A stretch of DNA of 64,000 bases, taken from positions 30,999-94,998 of the forward strand of contig CAKSPH010000007.1 in the NCBI GenBank assembly GCA_934481355.1, written 5' to 3'. The translations under genes were made by a program, and so were the position numbers. The notes below the pieces were generated by a model that was given only the letters and a program-made list of their open reading frames with translations, was not told the origin of the DNA and searched no databases. Below, piece after piece: positions 31,901 to 40,164 of the stretch. Source of the stretch: an uncultured Oscillospiraceae bacterium (GTDB lineage Bacteria; Bacillota; Clostridia; Oscillospirales; Ruminococcaceae). Each line of letters opens with the position of its first letter. Positions within the stretch are counted from its first letter, which is position 1.

Positions 31901-34285
31901 TCAGGAGATGTTGACCGTCACTCCGGCAACGCCAGGAAGCGCCGCCAGCGGGGTCTTGTTCTCGCGCTCGATGGACAGCCCGGATACTGTCACGGCGGAG
32001 TCGCTCTTGTTGGTTAGCTTCAGCTGAACGTTTTCGGTCTTTGCCTTGGAAACGGAGAACCCGATGACGGTCTCACCGCTGTCGGAGGAAAGTATCTCGT
32101 AGTTTATGTTGTTCACCTTTTTGTCGGAGGTCAGCGCAACGGAAAGCTTGTCAACGTCATTGCCGCGCACGGTGGCGGTGTAGTTTCCGGAGGAATACAG
32201 CACGAAATAATTCGTGTACACCGCCGAGCCCTCGGGAAGCATTGCGCCGTCAGCGCTCTTGCTTACGGAGTTTGTCGCCGGGATATTCTCGCCGGTGTAC
32301 CCGAACGAGCCGGGATCCGTCAGGGTCAGGCCCTGTTCGCGGCACCACTTCTTTGCGTTGTCCGAGCAGGCGTACAGGTGGATATTGTGATTTATGTCAC
32401 CTACAAGGTAAATGTCGTTCATCCAGATATTAAGGTTGTCCTCTCGGTCGGCGATGATGAAGTCCGGGCGCTTTTCGAGGGCGCTCAGCTTCTTCATGGA
32501 GGACGCGGTGCGTATAGTCATGTCGGGATAGAGGAACTGTGCCTTGACGTAGCGCTCCGGCTTCAGCGAGAATGCGACAACGTCGTCGTATTCGCAGTCC
32601 TTTATCATGTCGAGCGCGGCGCTGACGTAATCCGCGCCGTACTGGGCGTTCTTTCCCTGAACGACGGTGTATCCGTCGAAGCAGTAGAGGGAGGTATACA
32701 TCAGCAGCGCCGCCAGCGGGATAGCCACCCAGTTGAACAGCGATTCTCCCTTTTTCTTTATCAGCCGGACTATCAGCACAGCCAGCAGGAGAACAGTCAC
32801 TACCGCGATTATCTTGAAGAATGTCTGGTTGGTGAACGGATCCTTCAGTCCCTCGCCTATGCGAAGCGGAGCTATTCCGAGTATCATTGCGCCGACGATG
32901 CTCTTTGTGGTTTCGCCGTCGCCGACAACTACCGGCACGGTGAGCCATTCAGTCAGCAGGAATATGCCCGCCGCAGTGAACAGTGAGGCTATGCAGTGCG
33001 CCGCCGTGAACCGTTTGCGGTATATCATTATCAGCGCGGGGAATATCGCGATGGGGAAGAATGTTTCGATATAGCGCCCGAATATCGCTGTATCCGCGCG
33101 GGTGTCGTACACCGTGGAGGTCGCCTTGAAAGCCACGCTGACCACGAATATCGCGCCCATGGCGAGCAGGGCGTACCAGCAGAATATCGCGAGATTCCCG
33201 CTGATGTAGGTCTTTGCCCTGCCGGATTCCGAGAGCTCCACGGAAGCGCCCTTTCTGGCGCGGTTTCTGGAGACGTAGTACATAACGACGCCGGAGATTA
33301 TCAGCACCATGCAGATGGCTCCGAAGCCCCATGTGGAGCTTATGAAGTAGAAGAAGTGCCCCGAGAGCGTCTGCGGAAAGTGCATGAGCTTCTCGGAATC
33401 AAGGTTGCCGAGCCGTCCGAACATATTTTCAATGGTGTTCACAGATGCCTTTCCGGAGCCGTCCTTCAGCCACAGCACGGACTGGAAGAACTTTTTAAGC
33501 GCCCTGTCCCCGAGGAATCCCAGAACTATGGAGCCGTAGAATCCGATAAGCGAGAACAGCCTGCGGCGCATGGAGATAAGCACGACCAGCTCCAGCACGG
33601 CTCCTGCGGCGACAAGCGCCAGCATACGCCCGTGCGTTGCGTAGGAGGCTATCAGCGTTAGCCCCGCAAGGACAGCCCAGAGCTGCTGCATGAATACCGC
33701 CTTTGCGCTGTGGGAGGTATCCTTGTGGCTTTTCAGCGACTTGTACATCAGCAGCGCGAACACCCACGGAAGGATGCAGCACAGCGTTTCGTTCCATGTG
33801 TATTTGGTGAGCAGCATATAGCAGGGGTAGAGCCCGCATATGACCGCGATGAACGTGCCGGAGAGCTTCCGCACGTCGAACCAGCGCCGCGCGAGGTAGT
33901 ACACTATCACCGGCGCGAAGCTCATTATGACGCCGTTTTCTGTCAGCATTGCGCGGTACTGCACCCACGGGTCGCTGAACATCTTGAAAATCGGGATATA
34001 GAACAGGCTCTGGAAGTAGCCGTAGTATCCCCCCGCGGAGACCGTGGGCGACCAGTCGTAGCCGTTGAACCATGCCGCTACCGCCGTTACCGCATATTCG
34101 TCCGGCGTGAGGTTGAACATGGAAGTCACCTGCGTCATGAGAATGTGCAGCACCAGCGTAATAACGTACAGCGTCAGCATTATGAACCAGTCGTTAAGGA
34201 CTATGCTTTTCTTTGCGGGAGCGGCTTCCGGGGCTTTCGGCTCCTGGACCGGCTCCGGAATGTTATCTATGATATCTTCAGACAT
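31901..34285 (-). CDS. Polytopic membrane protein, GT-C-like glycosyltransferase candidate
   Basis: 794 residues. A cytoplasmic acidic/Pro-rich head precedes about 12 membrane segments to residue 570 and a C-terminal extracytoplasmic beta-rich domain. The first external loop has LTPDEYAVTAVAAWFNGYDW, matching the paralogue at 34301 (NPDETGTASVAAFYSGRDW); an acidic DE pair in that loop is typical of GT-C enzymes that use lipid-linked sugars. AGGAGGT precedes ATG 34285. The adjacent GT2 gene suggests that it uses a polyprenyl-phosphate sugar, but this is inference. Confidence 0.65.
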   Translation of the reverse strand: MSEDIIDNIPEPVQEPKAPEAAPAKKSIVLNDWFIMLTLYVITLVLHILMTQVTSMFNLTPDEYAVTAVAAWFNGYDWSPTVSAGGYYGYFQSLFYIPIFKMFSDPWVQYRAMLTENGVIMSFAPVIVYYLARRWFDVRKLSGTFIAVICGLYPCYMLLTKYTWNETLCCILPWVFALLMYKSLKSHKDTSHSAKAVFMQQLWAVLAGLTLIASYATHGRMLALVAAGAVLELVVLISMRRRLFSLIGFYGSIVLGFLGDRALKKFFQSVLWLKDGSGKASVNTIENMFGRLGNLDSEKLMHFPQTLSGHFFYFISSTWGFGAICMVLIISGVVMYYVSRNRARKGASVELSESGRAKTYISGNLAIFCWYALLAMGAIFVVSVAFKATSTVYDTRADTAIFGRYIETFFPIAIFPALIMIYRKRFTAAHCIASLFTAAGIFLLTEWLTVPVVVGDGETTKSIVGAMILGIAPLRIGEGLKDPFTNQTFFKIIAVVTVLLLAVLIVRLIKKKGESLFNWVAIPLAALLMYTSLYCFDGYTVVQGKNAQYGADYVSAALDMIKDCEYDDVVAFSLKPERYVKAQFLYPDMTIRTASSMKKLSALEKRPDFIIADREDNLNIWMNDIYLVGDINHNIHLYACSDNAKKWCREQGLTLTDPGSFGYTGENIPATNSVSKSADGAMLPEGSAVYTNYFVLYSSGNYTATVRGNDVDKLSVALTSDKKVNNINYEILSSDSGETVIGFSVSKAKTENVQLKLTNKSDSAVTVSGLSIERENKTPLAALPGVAGVTVNIS

Positions 34286-34300
34286 GAATCAGACCTCCTG

Positions 34301-36220
34301 TCAGTGAGATAGCTCTTCGGGCTGGATAGTTTCGTTTTCCGCCGCAAGCTCTGTGATGTCTGCGGAGCGCTTGTACTTCATGTAATCGCGCGCCGTTTCT
34401 CCGCGGGCGTAGACCGAAAGTCCGCCCTCGGTGCCGATGTAGTCGCAGGTATCCGGCGGGAAGCTGAGCTGCTTCTCTTCGTCTGCGATTATTATGCAGT
34501 TCTCCGGGATATTCTTTTCCTTGCGGATTATCGCAACGCGGGTGTTCAGGTTAAGGAACTGTATCAGTCCGGCGCTGCGGGAGCCTATATTGTATGCCAC
34601 TATCATCGGCGACGCCGCTTCATCGTAAAGCAGCGTGGAGACCAGCCGCGCCGGCTCGGTCTTTCTGACGTTCTCTTCGGCTCTTGCGGGGATATAGACG
34701 GTCCCGGCGAATGCCGCGGTGTAGACGAAAAGCCCGCAGCTCAGCAAGGAAACTAGCTTGGTGAAATTCTTTCTGGCGCAGCCGGAGAACACCGCGATAA
34801 GCGCCAGCACAGTGAATGTTACGGAGGTCATTATAACGAAGCTCTCCGTGGTGAAGGTCTTTGTGTAGTCCTCGCCGATACGCCACGGCATAAGCCCGAG
34901 TATCGGCGATTCGCGGTAGCCCTTTGCCTCGCCCAGCATCTGCCACGAAACCGTGAAGAATCCGAAGCAGATATACGCGTAGACGATGGCGCCCCAGCCG
35001 ATGTTCTTCAGCGTCAGCCTGTACCGGAACATATACACCAGCACAAGGAGCACTGCCAGCGGGGCAACGTTATCCGTATAGCGCCCGAACATGGTGAGGT
35101 CCTTTATCTGACCTATCTGCCCGGAGTTGAACTTGAACAGCACCGAAAGCAGAAGCGAGCCGCCCACCGCGAAGAACGCGTAGAGACCCACTGCGGTGAT
35201 GCGGGCGCTGTATCTGTGCTTTATGGACAGCGGTTCGTAGACCTTTATGCCGTCTATTACGGTTCCGGCGCGGTTCCGGCGCCATTCTCCGATACGGACG
35301 AATATCAGCAGGAAGAACACAACGAACGCAAGCGCGCCGAATCCCACCGTGGAGGTAGCAAAGGTATAGAGGTGTCCGAACAGCGCCGAGAGAAACCTCC
35401 CGAAGCCGCCTTCCTCAAAGAGACCCATTATTCTGCCGTATTCGGCTTCCATGGTGTTTCCGCTGGCGTTGCCGTTCCAGACGACGGACTGTATGGATTT
35501 CCGTGCGAAGTGCTCCCCGACAAAGGCGGCAATGCCGGTCAGGAAGAACACGGGCAGATTGAATATGCGGCGGTTCATGAAGATACGCACGATAAGCACG
35601 GTCAGAACGAACGCGATGACAACGGCGATAAGCCGCGAGTGCGCCCCGTAGCATACCGCGAGGAGAACCCCGGCAGCGACAGACCAGCCTATGCGCGCGC
35701 CCTCCCGTATGCCGGAATCTATCGACATCAGCATTACCCAGAGCAGCACCCACGGCAGCAGGCTGCAAATAGTTTCGTTCCATATGAACTTGGAGTGCGC
35801 TATGTAGGTGATGTAACAGCCGCAGCTTATGGATACCGCGAGCCTCTGCCAGACCTTTTCCACACCGAGCTTCAGCGCCGCATGATAGGCTATCATGGGG
35901 ATAAGGCTGACGAGCACTCCGTTCATGACAAGGCACGCCTTGTACAGCGCGTAGGGATTGTTGAACAGCATGAACAGCGGCGCATAGAATATCGCCTGAA
36001 TATAGCCGTAGTAGTAGCTGATGGGTCCCATAAGCGCGGACCAGTCCCTGCCGGAATAGAATGCGGCGACGCTCGCCGTGCCTGTCTCATCGGGATTTAC
36101 TGCGGGCAGCTCCATATAAAGCGCCATAAGGGAGTGCACGACAACGAATGCCGCGAACATCACGAACATGACTCCCCGGTCGCCGAAATTATTGTAGAAG
36201 CGTTTCAGCACCTGTATCAT
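34301..36220 (-). CDS. Polytopic membrane protein, paralogue of the downstream GT-C candidate
   Basis: 639 residues and about 12 membrane segments, with a shorter C-terminal external domain than its neighbour. Shared blocks include the NPDE loop, SYYYGYIQAIFYAPLFMLF and FIWNETICSLLPWVL (neighbour: YTWNETLCCILPWVF). It probably arose by tandem duplication. The start codon overlaps the stop of the GT2 gene by one base, which ties it to that enzyme. Function is inferred as lipid-linked sugar transfer to a surface acceptor. Confidence 0.65.
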   Translation of the reverse strand: MIQVLKRFYNNFGDRGVMFVMFAAFVVVHSLMALYMELPAVNPDETGTASVAAFYSGRDWSALMGPISYYYGYIQAIFYAPLFMLFNNPYALYKACLVMNGVLVSLIPMIAYHAALKLGVEKVWQRLAVSISCGCYITYIAHSKFIWNETICSLLPWVLLWVMLMSIDSGIREGARIGWSVAAGVLLAVCYGAHSRLIAVVIAFVLTVLIVRIFMNRRIFNLPVFFLTGIAAFVGEHFARKSIQSVVWNGNASGNTMEAEYGRIMGLFEEGGFGRFLSALFGHLYTFATSTVGFGALAFVVFFLLIFVRIGEWRRNRAGTVIDGIKVYEPLSIKHRYSARITAVGLYAFFAVGGSLLLSVLFKFNSGQIGQIKDLTMFGRYTDNVAPLAVLLVLVYMFRYRLTLKNIGWGAIVYAYICFGFFTVSWQMLGEAKGYRESPILGLMPWRIGEDYTKTFTTESFVIMTSVTFTVLALIAVFSGCARKNFTKLVSLLSCGLFVYTAAFAGTVYIPARAEENVRKTEPARLVSTLLYDEAASPMIVAYNIGSRSAGLIQFLNLNTRVAIIRKEKNIPENCIIIADEEKQLSFPPDTCDYIGTEGGLSVYARGETARDYMKYKRSADITELAAENETIQPEELSH

Positions 36221-37221
36221 TATTTCTTGATTTCCTCTTTAGAATAGCTGCACGTATTGTAGTTGGAGTAACTGCTGTTGGTGTTGTTGTACTCTATGCG
36301 CTTGACGTGGAAGAGCGTTTCGTCCATTACCTTGCGGCAGCCGGAGATAGCGTCCGCCACCAGACCGAAGATCCCTATCTGGAATCCCACGATGGCAAGC
36401 ACCGCCATAAGCACGAGGGACTGGATATGTCCGCCGCCCTCGCCGAGGCAGAGGTAAACGATGAATCTCACGCCGAGTATCAGCGCGGCGAGTACGAACA
36501 GGCCGGCGATGGAAAGGAAGGTCTTGAGCGGCTTTCTCATCACATAGTTGCGGATTATCGTACCGCTGGAGCGCTTGATGTATCCCCACATGGACTTGAA
36601 CAGGCGGCTCTTGCGGAGCTCCGGGTTGGTGTTGATGTCCACGGACATTATCTTTGTGCGGTCCGCGCCGGCGGTGATGATGGTTTCGAGGGTGTATGTG
36701 TAGTCGGAAAGTACGTTGAGTCTCAGCGCAGCCTCCCTTGTGTAGGAGCGGAATCCGCTGGTGGTGTCAACGACATCGGTGCCGCTTGCCTTGCGGACAA
36801 CTTCGCTGCCGAGCTTCTGGAGCTTCTTTTTCAGCGGCGAGAAGTGCTCGATGGAATCCGTGCGGCGGTTGCCTATGACCATGGTAGCCTTTCCCTCAAG
36901 GAGCGGGCGGACGAGCTTTTCGATATCCGCGCCGGCGTACTGGTTGTCGGCGTCGGTGTTTACGATTATATCCGCGCCGAGGCGCAGGCAGGCGTCTATT
37001 CCCGCCATGAATCCCTTTGCAAGGCCGCGGTTGTGCACGAAGCTTACTATGTGGTGCACGCCGAGCTCCTTGGCGCGCTCTGCCGTCCTGTCGGTGCTTC
37101 CGTCGTTGATTATCAGGTATTCTATCTCGTCAATGCCGTCTATGTGGCGCGGGAGGTCGCGGATAGTTACGTCAAGCGTTTCCGCCTCGTTGTAGCAGGG
37201 TATCTGGATAATGAGTTTCAT
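36220..37221 (-). CDS. GT2 glycosyltransferase, polyprenyl-phosphate sugar synthase type
   Basis: 333 residues. The catalytic domain begins IIQIPCYNEAETLDVTIRDL, with NDGSTDRTAERA and NTDADNQYAG holding the nucleotide- and metal-binding Asp residues. Two C-terminal membrane segments (about 225-305) anchor it, as in DPM1/GtrB-like enzymes that load a sugar onto undecaprenyl phosphate. It overlaps the first GT-C candidate, so the pair may make and use a lipid-linked sugar. AAAGGAAAAGGAAG precedes ATG 37221. Confidence 0.88.
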   Translation of the reverse strand: MKLIIQIPCYNEAETLDVTIRDLPRHIDGIDEIEYLIINDGSTDRTAERAKELGVHHIVSFVHNRGLAKGFMAGIDACLRLGADIIVNTDADNQYAGADIEKLVRPLLEGKATMVIGNRRTDSIEHFSPLKKKLQKLGSEVVRKASGTDVVDTTSGFRSYTREAALRLNVLSDYTYTLETIITAGADRTKIMSVDINTNPELRKSRLFKSMWGYIKRSSGTIIRNYVMRKPLKTFLSIAGLFVLAALILGVRFIVYLCLGEGGGHIQSLVLMAVLAIVGFQIGIFGLVADAISGCRKVMDETLFHVKRIEYNNTNSSYSNYNTCSYSKEEIKK

Positions 37222-37257
37222 TGGTTTTCTTCCTTTTCCTTTGTATTTTATATTAGT

Positions 37258-38154
37258 TTATAATAACGTGCCGCTGTTGAACCGCATGAGGTACAGTATA
37301 ACGCACAGCTCCGTCAGGTAGACGGCGAGGGTGGCTGCTATCGCGCGGAGCCACGATGGCGTTCCCTTTTCGCTGAGAGCCTCATAATAGCCCGGAGCCT
37401 TTCCGTCATCGAAGCGCTCGCGTATTTTCTTTATGCGGCGCACGCAGAACCGGTAGTAGAGGTAATCCCCGAACAGGCTCATGCCTATCATGGCGGCGAA
37501 ATTCAGCATACTGGTGAACATCTGGATATTCCCGATGACAGCGGAGCTGCCAACTCCCGCAACTGCGAGGGCGGTGGGAATGTAGTAGGTGAGCTCCACC
37601 AGCAGGAGTATTATGCCTGCTGCGTCCATGCGGCGGTAGAACTGGTGTATCGGGCGGAAAAGTCCAGCGCAGAAGTTGAAGAACACATGGCGCGGCTTCT
37701 CGCCTGGCTTTACCGGCGCGCGGAACACGCTGAACGCCTGATTGTAGTGCATCACGGACTTCCCGACAAAGCAGGAGAGCTCGCGGGCACTGACGCCGTC
37801 GGCTCCGCGGGAATCGTCCATGGACTGGCGCTTCAGCCGCTCGATAAAATCGTTGATGTCCATGTCAATGGGCTGACCGGTCTCGGCGTTGATGAACTGC
37901 GGGGTGTCCTGCGGATATTCTCCGGCGTGCGGGTCGGAGGGCTGCTCCTGCGGCTTCTCCTCGGGCTGCTCCCACGGGAGATAGCCGTTCCACACGAAGC
38001 CGGAGGCATGGTAGCTCTCAAGGCCGCACTTGTTGTACTTCATATAGCACGCTCGGTGGTGCGGCGCCCCGCATATCGGGCAGACCACCACGTCTGATTT
38101 ATCTGTCAGCGGAGTTTTGCATACGGGGCAGGTCTTGTTGTCAAATCTCGACAT
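37258..38154 (-). CDS. Prokaryotic RING-like zinc protein with membrane segments
   Basis: 298 residues. The N-terminal zinc domain has CPVCKTPL, CPICGAPHHRACY and NKCG, a treble of Cys pairs with His like the prokaryotic RING finger family. A Pro/Glu/Gln-rich linker follows (about 60-120), then three or four membrane segments (about 165-298) with a DUF2628-like look. It is the first gene of the long minus-strand run. Its role is unknown; ubiquitin-like ligase activity should not be assumed. Confidence 0.75.
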   Translation of the reverse strand: MSRFDNKTCPVCKTPLTDKSDVVVCPICGAPHHRACYMKYNKCGLESYHASGFVWNGYLPWEQPEEKPQEQPSDPHAGEYPQDTPQFINAETGQPIDMDINDFIERLKRQSMDDSRGADGVSARELSCFVGKSVMHYNQAFSVFRAPVKPGEKPRHVFFNFCAGLFRPIHQFYRRMDAAGIILLLVELTYYIPTALAVAGVGSSAVIGNIQMFTSMLNFAAMIGMSLFGDYLYYRFCVRRIKKIRERFDDGKAPGYYEALSEKGTPSWLRAIAATLAVYLTELCVILYLMRFNSGTLL

Positions 38155-38209
38155 TTGTTGTTCCTTTCAGTGATAAAAAACAGGTTACAGAAACACATAT
38201 ACATTTTAT

Positions 38210-38238
38210 AGTATACCACATTCTCCGGCAGATTTCAA
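38210..38238 (-). promoter_or_regulatory. Promoter of the minus-strand glycosylation/folC run
   Basis: On the minus strand: TTGAAA (38238-38233), 17-bp spacer, TATACT (38215-38210), 55 bp before ATG 38154. Element A3 begins 4 bp upstream of the -35 box, so sequences farther upstream were displaced by its insertion. Confidence 0.78.
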
Positions 38239-38241
38239 TAT

Positions 38242-38403
38242 GGTATCCTCTAAAAACCGGGACACGAGCAGATTTTGTGCATGACTTATATCAGATGCTA
38301 GGCACCAAACCGCAGTAATACTGTATGTATTTCAAGGTTTGGTAACGACGCAGATGATATATGTCATAGAAATCTGCCGTGAAGGAGGTTTTTAGAGGTT
38401 ACC
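38242..38403 (+). repeat. Family A element, copy A3 (162 bp)
   Basis: Starts GGTATCCTCTAAAAACC (one base off the family) and ends GGTTTTTAGAGGTTACC. ATAT is duplicated at 38238-38241 and 38404-38407. It lies between the divergent promoters at 38210 and 38706. Confidence 0.93.
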
Positions 38404-38705
38404 ATATTAAACAATATCAGCATTGTGAAAATTAACAGAAAAATGCCTCCCGTAAAATGGCGAGGTGACCTTATGTAAAATGCACATAACAGCCCGGGAA
38501 TTTATCCGCGGGCACACGGCTTTCAGGCCCGGCAGGATCCGGAATTATGCAGAAATCCTGCATTTGGTTGAAAACGTATGTTTAGGTTGATTATTTTGTT
38601 GAAAGTTTTTTGTTTATATTACACAATCGGACGGTAAATTGAATTTGATTTATTCTGCAAAAAACTGAAATTCGGTGATAAAAAGGTTAAATTTGATTTT
38701 TTCTG
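38404..38705. other. Intergenic AT-rich stretch with no gene seen
   Basis: About 300 bases between element A3 and the ptsH promoter. I see no open frame with a ribosome site, no tRNA and no strong terminator. AT-rich runs near 38580-38700 may act as an upstream element for the ptsH promoter. Confidence 0.5.
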
Positions 38706-38734
38706 TTGACGGCATAAATTTTTTTGGATATACT
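38706..38734 (+). promoter_or_regulatory. Promoter of ptsH
   Basis: TTGACG (38706-38711), 17-bp spacer, TATACT (38729-38734). The leader of about 130 nt contains CGGAAGC-AGA-GCTTCCG, a small stem, before the ribosome site. Confidence 0.8.
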
Positions 38735-38873
38735 AATATTAAGAGATGAGATATAAATACAGACGCCATCTCAGTCAGAACAAAAGTGCAGAACACAAAA
38801 GAAAGAACGCAGCGGAAGCAGAGCTTCCGAAGGTACGGCAAAACTCAATTTATATTAATGGAGGTTTCAAACT

Positions 38874-39137
38874 ATGTGCATGAAAGACGTTGAAGTTAAG
38901 AACCAGGTTGGTCTCCACGCAAGACCCGCGACATTCTTTATCCAGAAGGCTAACGAGTACAAGTCTTCCATCTGGGTTGAGAAGGAAGAGCGCAGAGTAA
39001 ACGCAAAGAGCCTTCTCGGCATCCTTTCCCTTGGTATCGTTGGCGGCGCAAAGATCAGGATCATCGCTGACGGCAGCGACGAGCAGCTCGCAGTTGACGG
39101 TCTGGTTAAGCTGGTAGAGGGCGGTTTCTCCGAGTAA
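38874..39137 (+). CDS. ptsH: HPr phosphocarrier protein
   Basis: 87 residues. The active-site His lies in VGLHARPATFF near residue 16. The regulatory Ser is in NAKSLLGILSLGI near residue 47. It carries phosphate from enzyme I to sugar permeases, and when Ser-phosphorylated acts with CcpA-type regulators in catabolite control. Enzyme I is not encoded next to it. ATG 38874 follows GGAGG by 9 bases; a second Met is 2 codons in. Confidence 0.95.
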   Translation: MCMKDVEVKNQVGLHARPATFFIQKANEYKSSIWVEKEERRVNAKSLLGILSLGIVGGAKIRIIADGSDEQLAVDGLVKLVEGGFSE

Positions 39138-39171
39138 TTCGGCAGATACAGATATTATTTCAGGATTTTTT

Positions 39172-39213
39172 CAGGGGCAGAACCGGGGTTCCGGCTTCTG
39201 CCCTGATTTGTTT
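39172..39213 (+). terminator. Terminator after ptsH
   Basis: CAGGGGCAGAA pairs with TTCTGCCCTG, extended by CCGG/CCGG inside, followed by ATTTGTTTTC. Confidence 0.85.
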
Positions 39214-39254
39214 TCAGGGAGCCGCGCAGCTCCCGCGTTCGATACGGAGGCGCT

Positions 39255-39980
39255 ATGAAGCGATTCATTACTGCGGCGGCAGCGGCTGCCATGATATTCC
39301 TTGCAGGGTGCGGTGCGAAACTCCCTGACGGCTACGACCAGTTCGTTAAGGCGCGCGAGAATTACGAGAAGCTGGACAGCGCCCGGGTCACCATGACGGA
39401 TATCGACAGCGGCGCGGAGATAATGGAGTTCAGCTTTTACATCAACGCGAACGGCGAAATGGTGTTCAGCTACCGGGACGACTGGGACGGAAAGACACAG
39501 CAGGCTTACAGCGACGGCGCGGAGTTCTTCTACAAGGAGGACGGCGATGAAAAGTGGACGGTCATCAGCTCCTCGGACGAGAACTACGTTTACAATATCT
39601 ACAACCGCGAGTACCGCTACCCTTACGCAGAGGGGCGGATATTCTTCCTTGCGGGCGAGGCGGTGAGCGACGCGGGAGTTATCGAAAGCGGCGACGGTCC
39701 GCTCTCCATAACCTACGTCTACGACCCGGACAAGCTCAACGCGGCATCCATTCCCGGCATAGTGGAGGAGATATCGCGGTTTGAGTATCTTTCCACAACG
39801 CTTGTGGTCGGAGATGACGGGATCATAGCCAGCTTCACTGAGAACGGCAGGGTGGTGACCGCCTCCGGCGGGGAACTGACTCTCAATATGAGAATAGACG
39901 TTACCGAAGCAAATCAGATAACCGATATCCCGAATCCCGTGGACGCTATCTGGAAACCCGGCGAAAAGCCCGCCGGATGA
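39255..39980 (+). CDS. Small secreted lipoprotein of unknown function
   Basis: 241 residues. The signal peptide ends in the lipobox LAGC (Cys near 19). The mature part (DGYDQFVKARENYEKL, then repeated beta-strand-like acidic segments rich in Tyr) resembles LolA-like or DUF-type lipoproteins but carries no motif I can name. CGGAGG precedes ATG 39255. It stands between two terminators, so it is probably expressed alone. Confidence 0.75.
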   Translation: MKRFITAAAAAAMIFLAGCGAKLPDGYDQFVKARENYEKLDSARVTMTDIDSGAEIMEFSFYINANGEMVFSYRDDWDGKTQQAYSDGAEFFYKEDGDEKWTVISSSDENYVYNIYNREYRYPYAEGRIFFLAGEAVSDAGVIESGDGPLSITYVYDPDKLNAASIPGIVEEISRFEYLSTTLVVGDDGIIASFTENGRVVTASGGELTLNMRIDVTEANQITDIPNPVDAIWKPGEKPAG

Positions 39981-39994
39981 CCACACTAATAAAA

Positions 39995-40034
39995 ACAGCC
40001 CGGAGCGTTCAAAAGTTGCACCGGGCTGTCGTTT
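39995..40034 (+). terminator. Terminator after the small lipoprotein gene
   Basis: ACAGCCCGG pairs with CCGGGCTGT over a 17-base loop, then CGTTTTCT. Confidence 0.82.
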
Positions 40035-40079
40035 TCTGACGATTTATTCCTGAAATCTCTGTGAAAATGTTACAAAAGG

Positions 40080-40108
40080 TTGCAAAATTCCGCGAAGTGT
40101 GGTATACT
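40080..40108 (+). promoter_or_regulatory. Promoter of the LysM-G5-M23 gene
   Basis: TTGCAA (40080-40085), 17-bp spacer, TATACT (40103-40108), 57 bp before ATG 40165. Confidence 0.78.
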
Positions 40109-40164
40109 ATTATATAAGTGTAGAAAATTATTTCAAATTTTTGTCTAAAACAACGGAGATATAT

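Noticed and set aside
38183..38189. Single GGTTACA downstream of the minus-strand promoter as a LytTR box
   Set aside because: It has no partner at 10-11 or 21-22 bp and lies downstream of the -10, so chance is the simplest explanation.
38735..38873. Riboswitch in the ptsH leader
   Set aside because: Only one small stem is present, and no known riboswitch core can be recognised.
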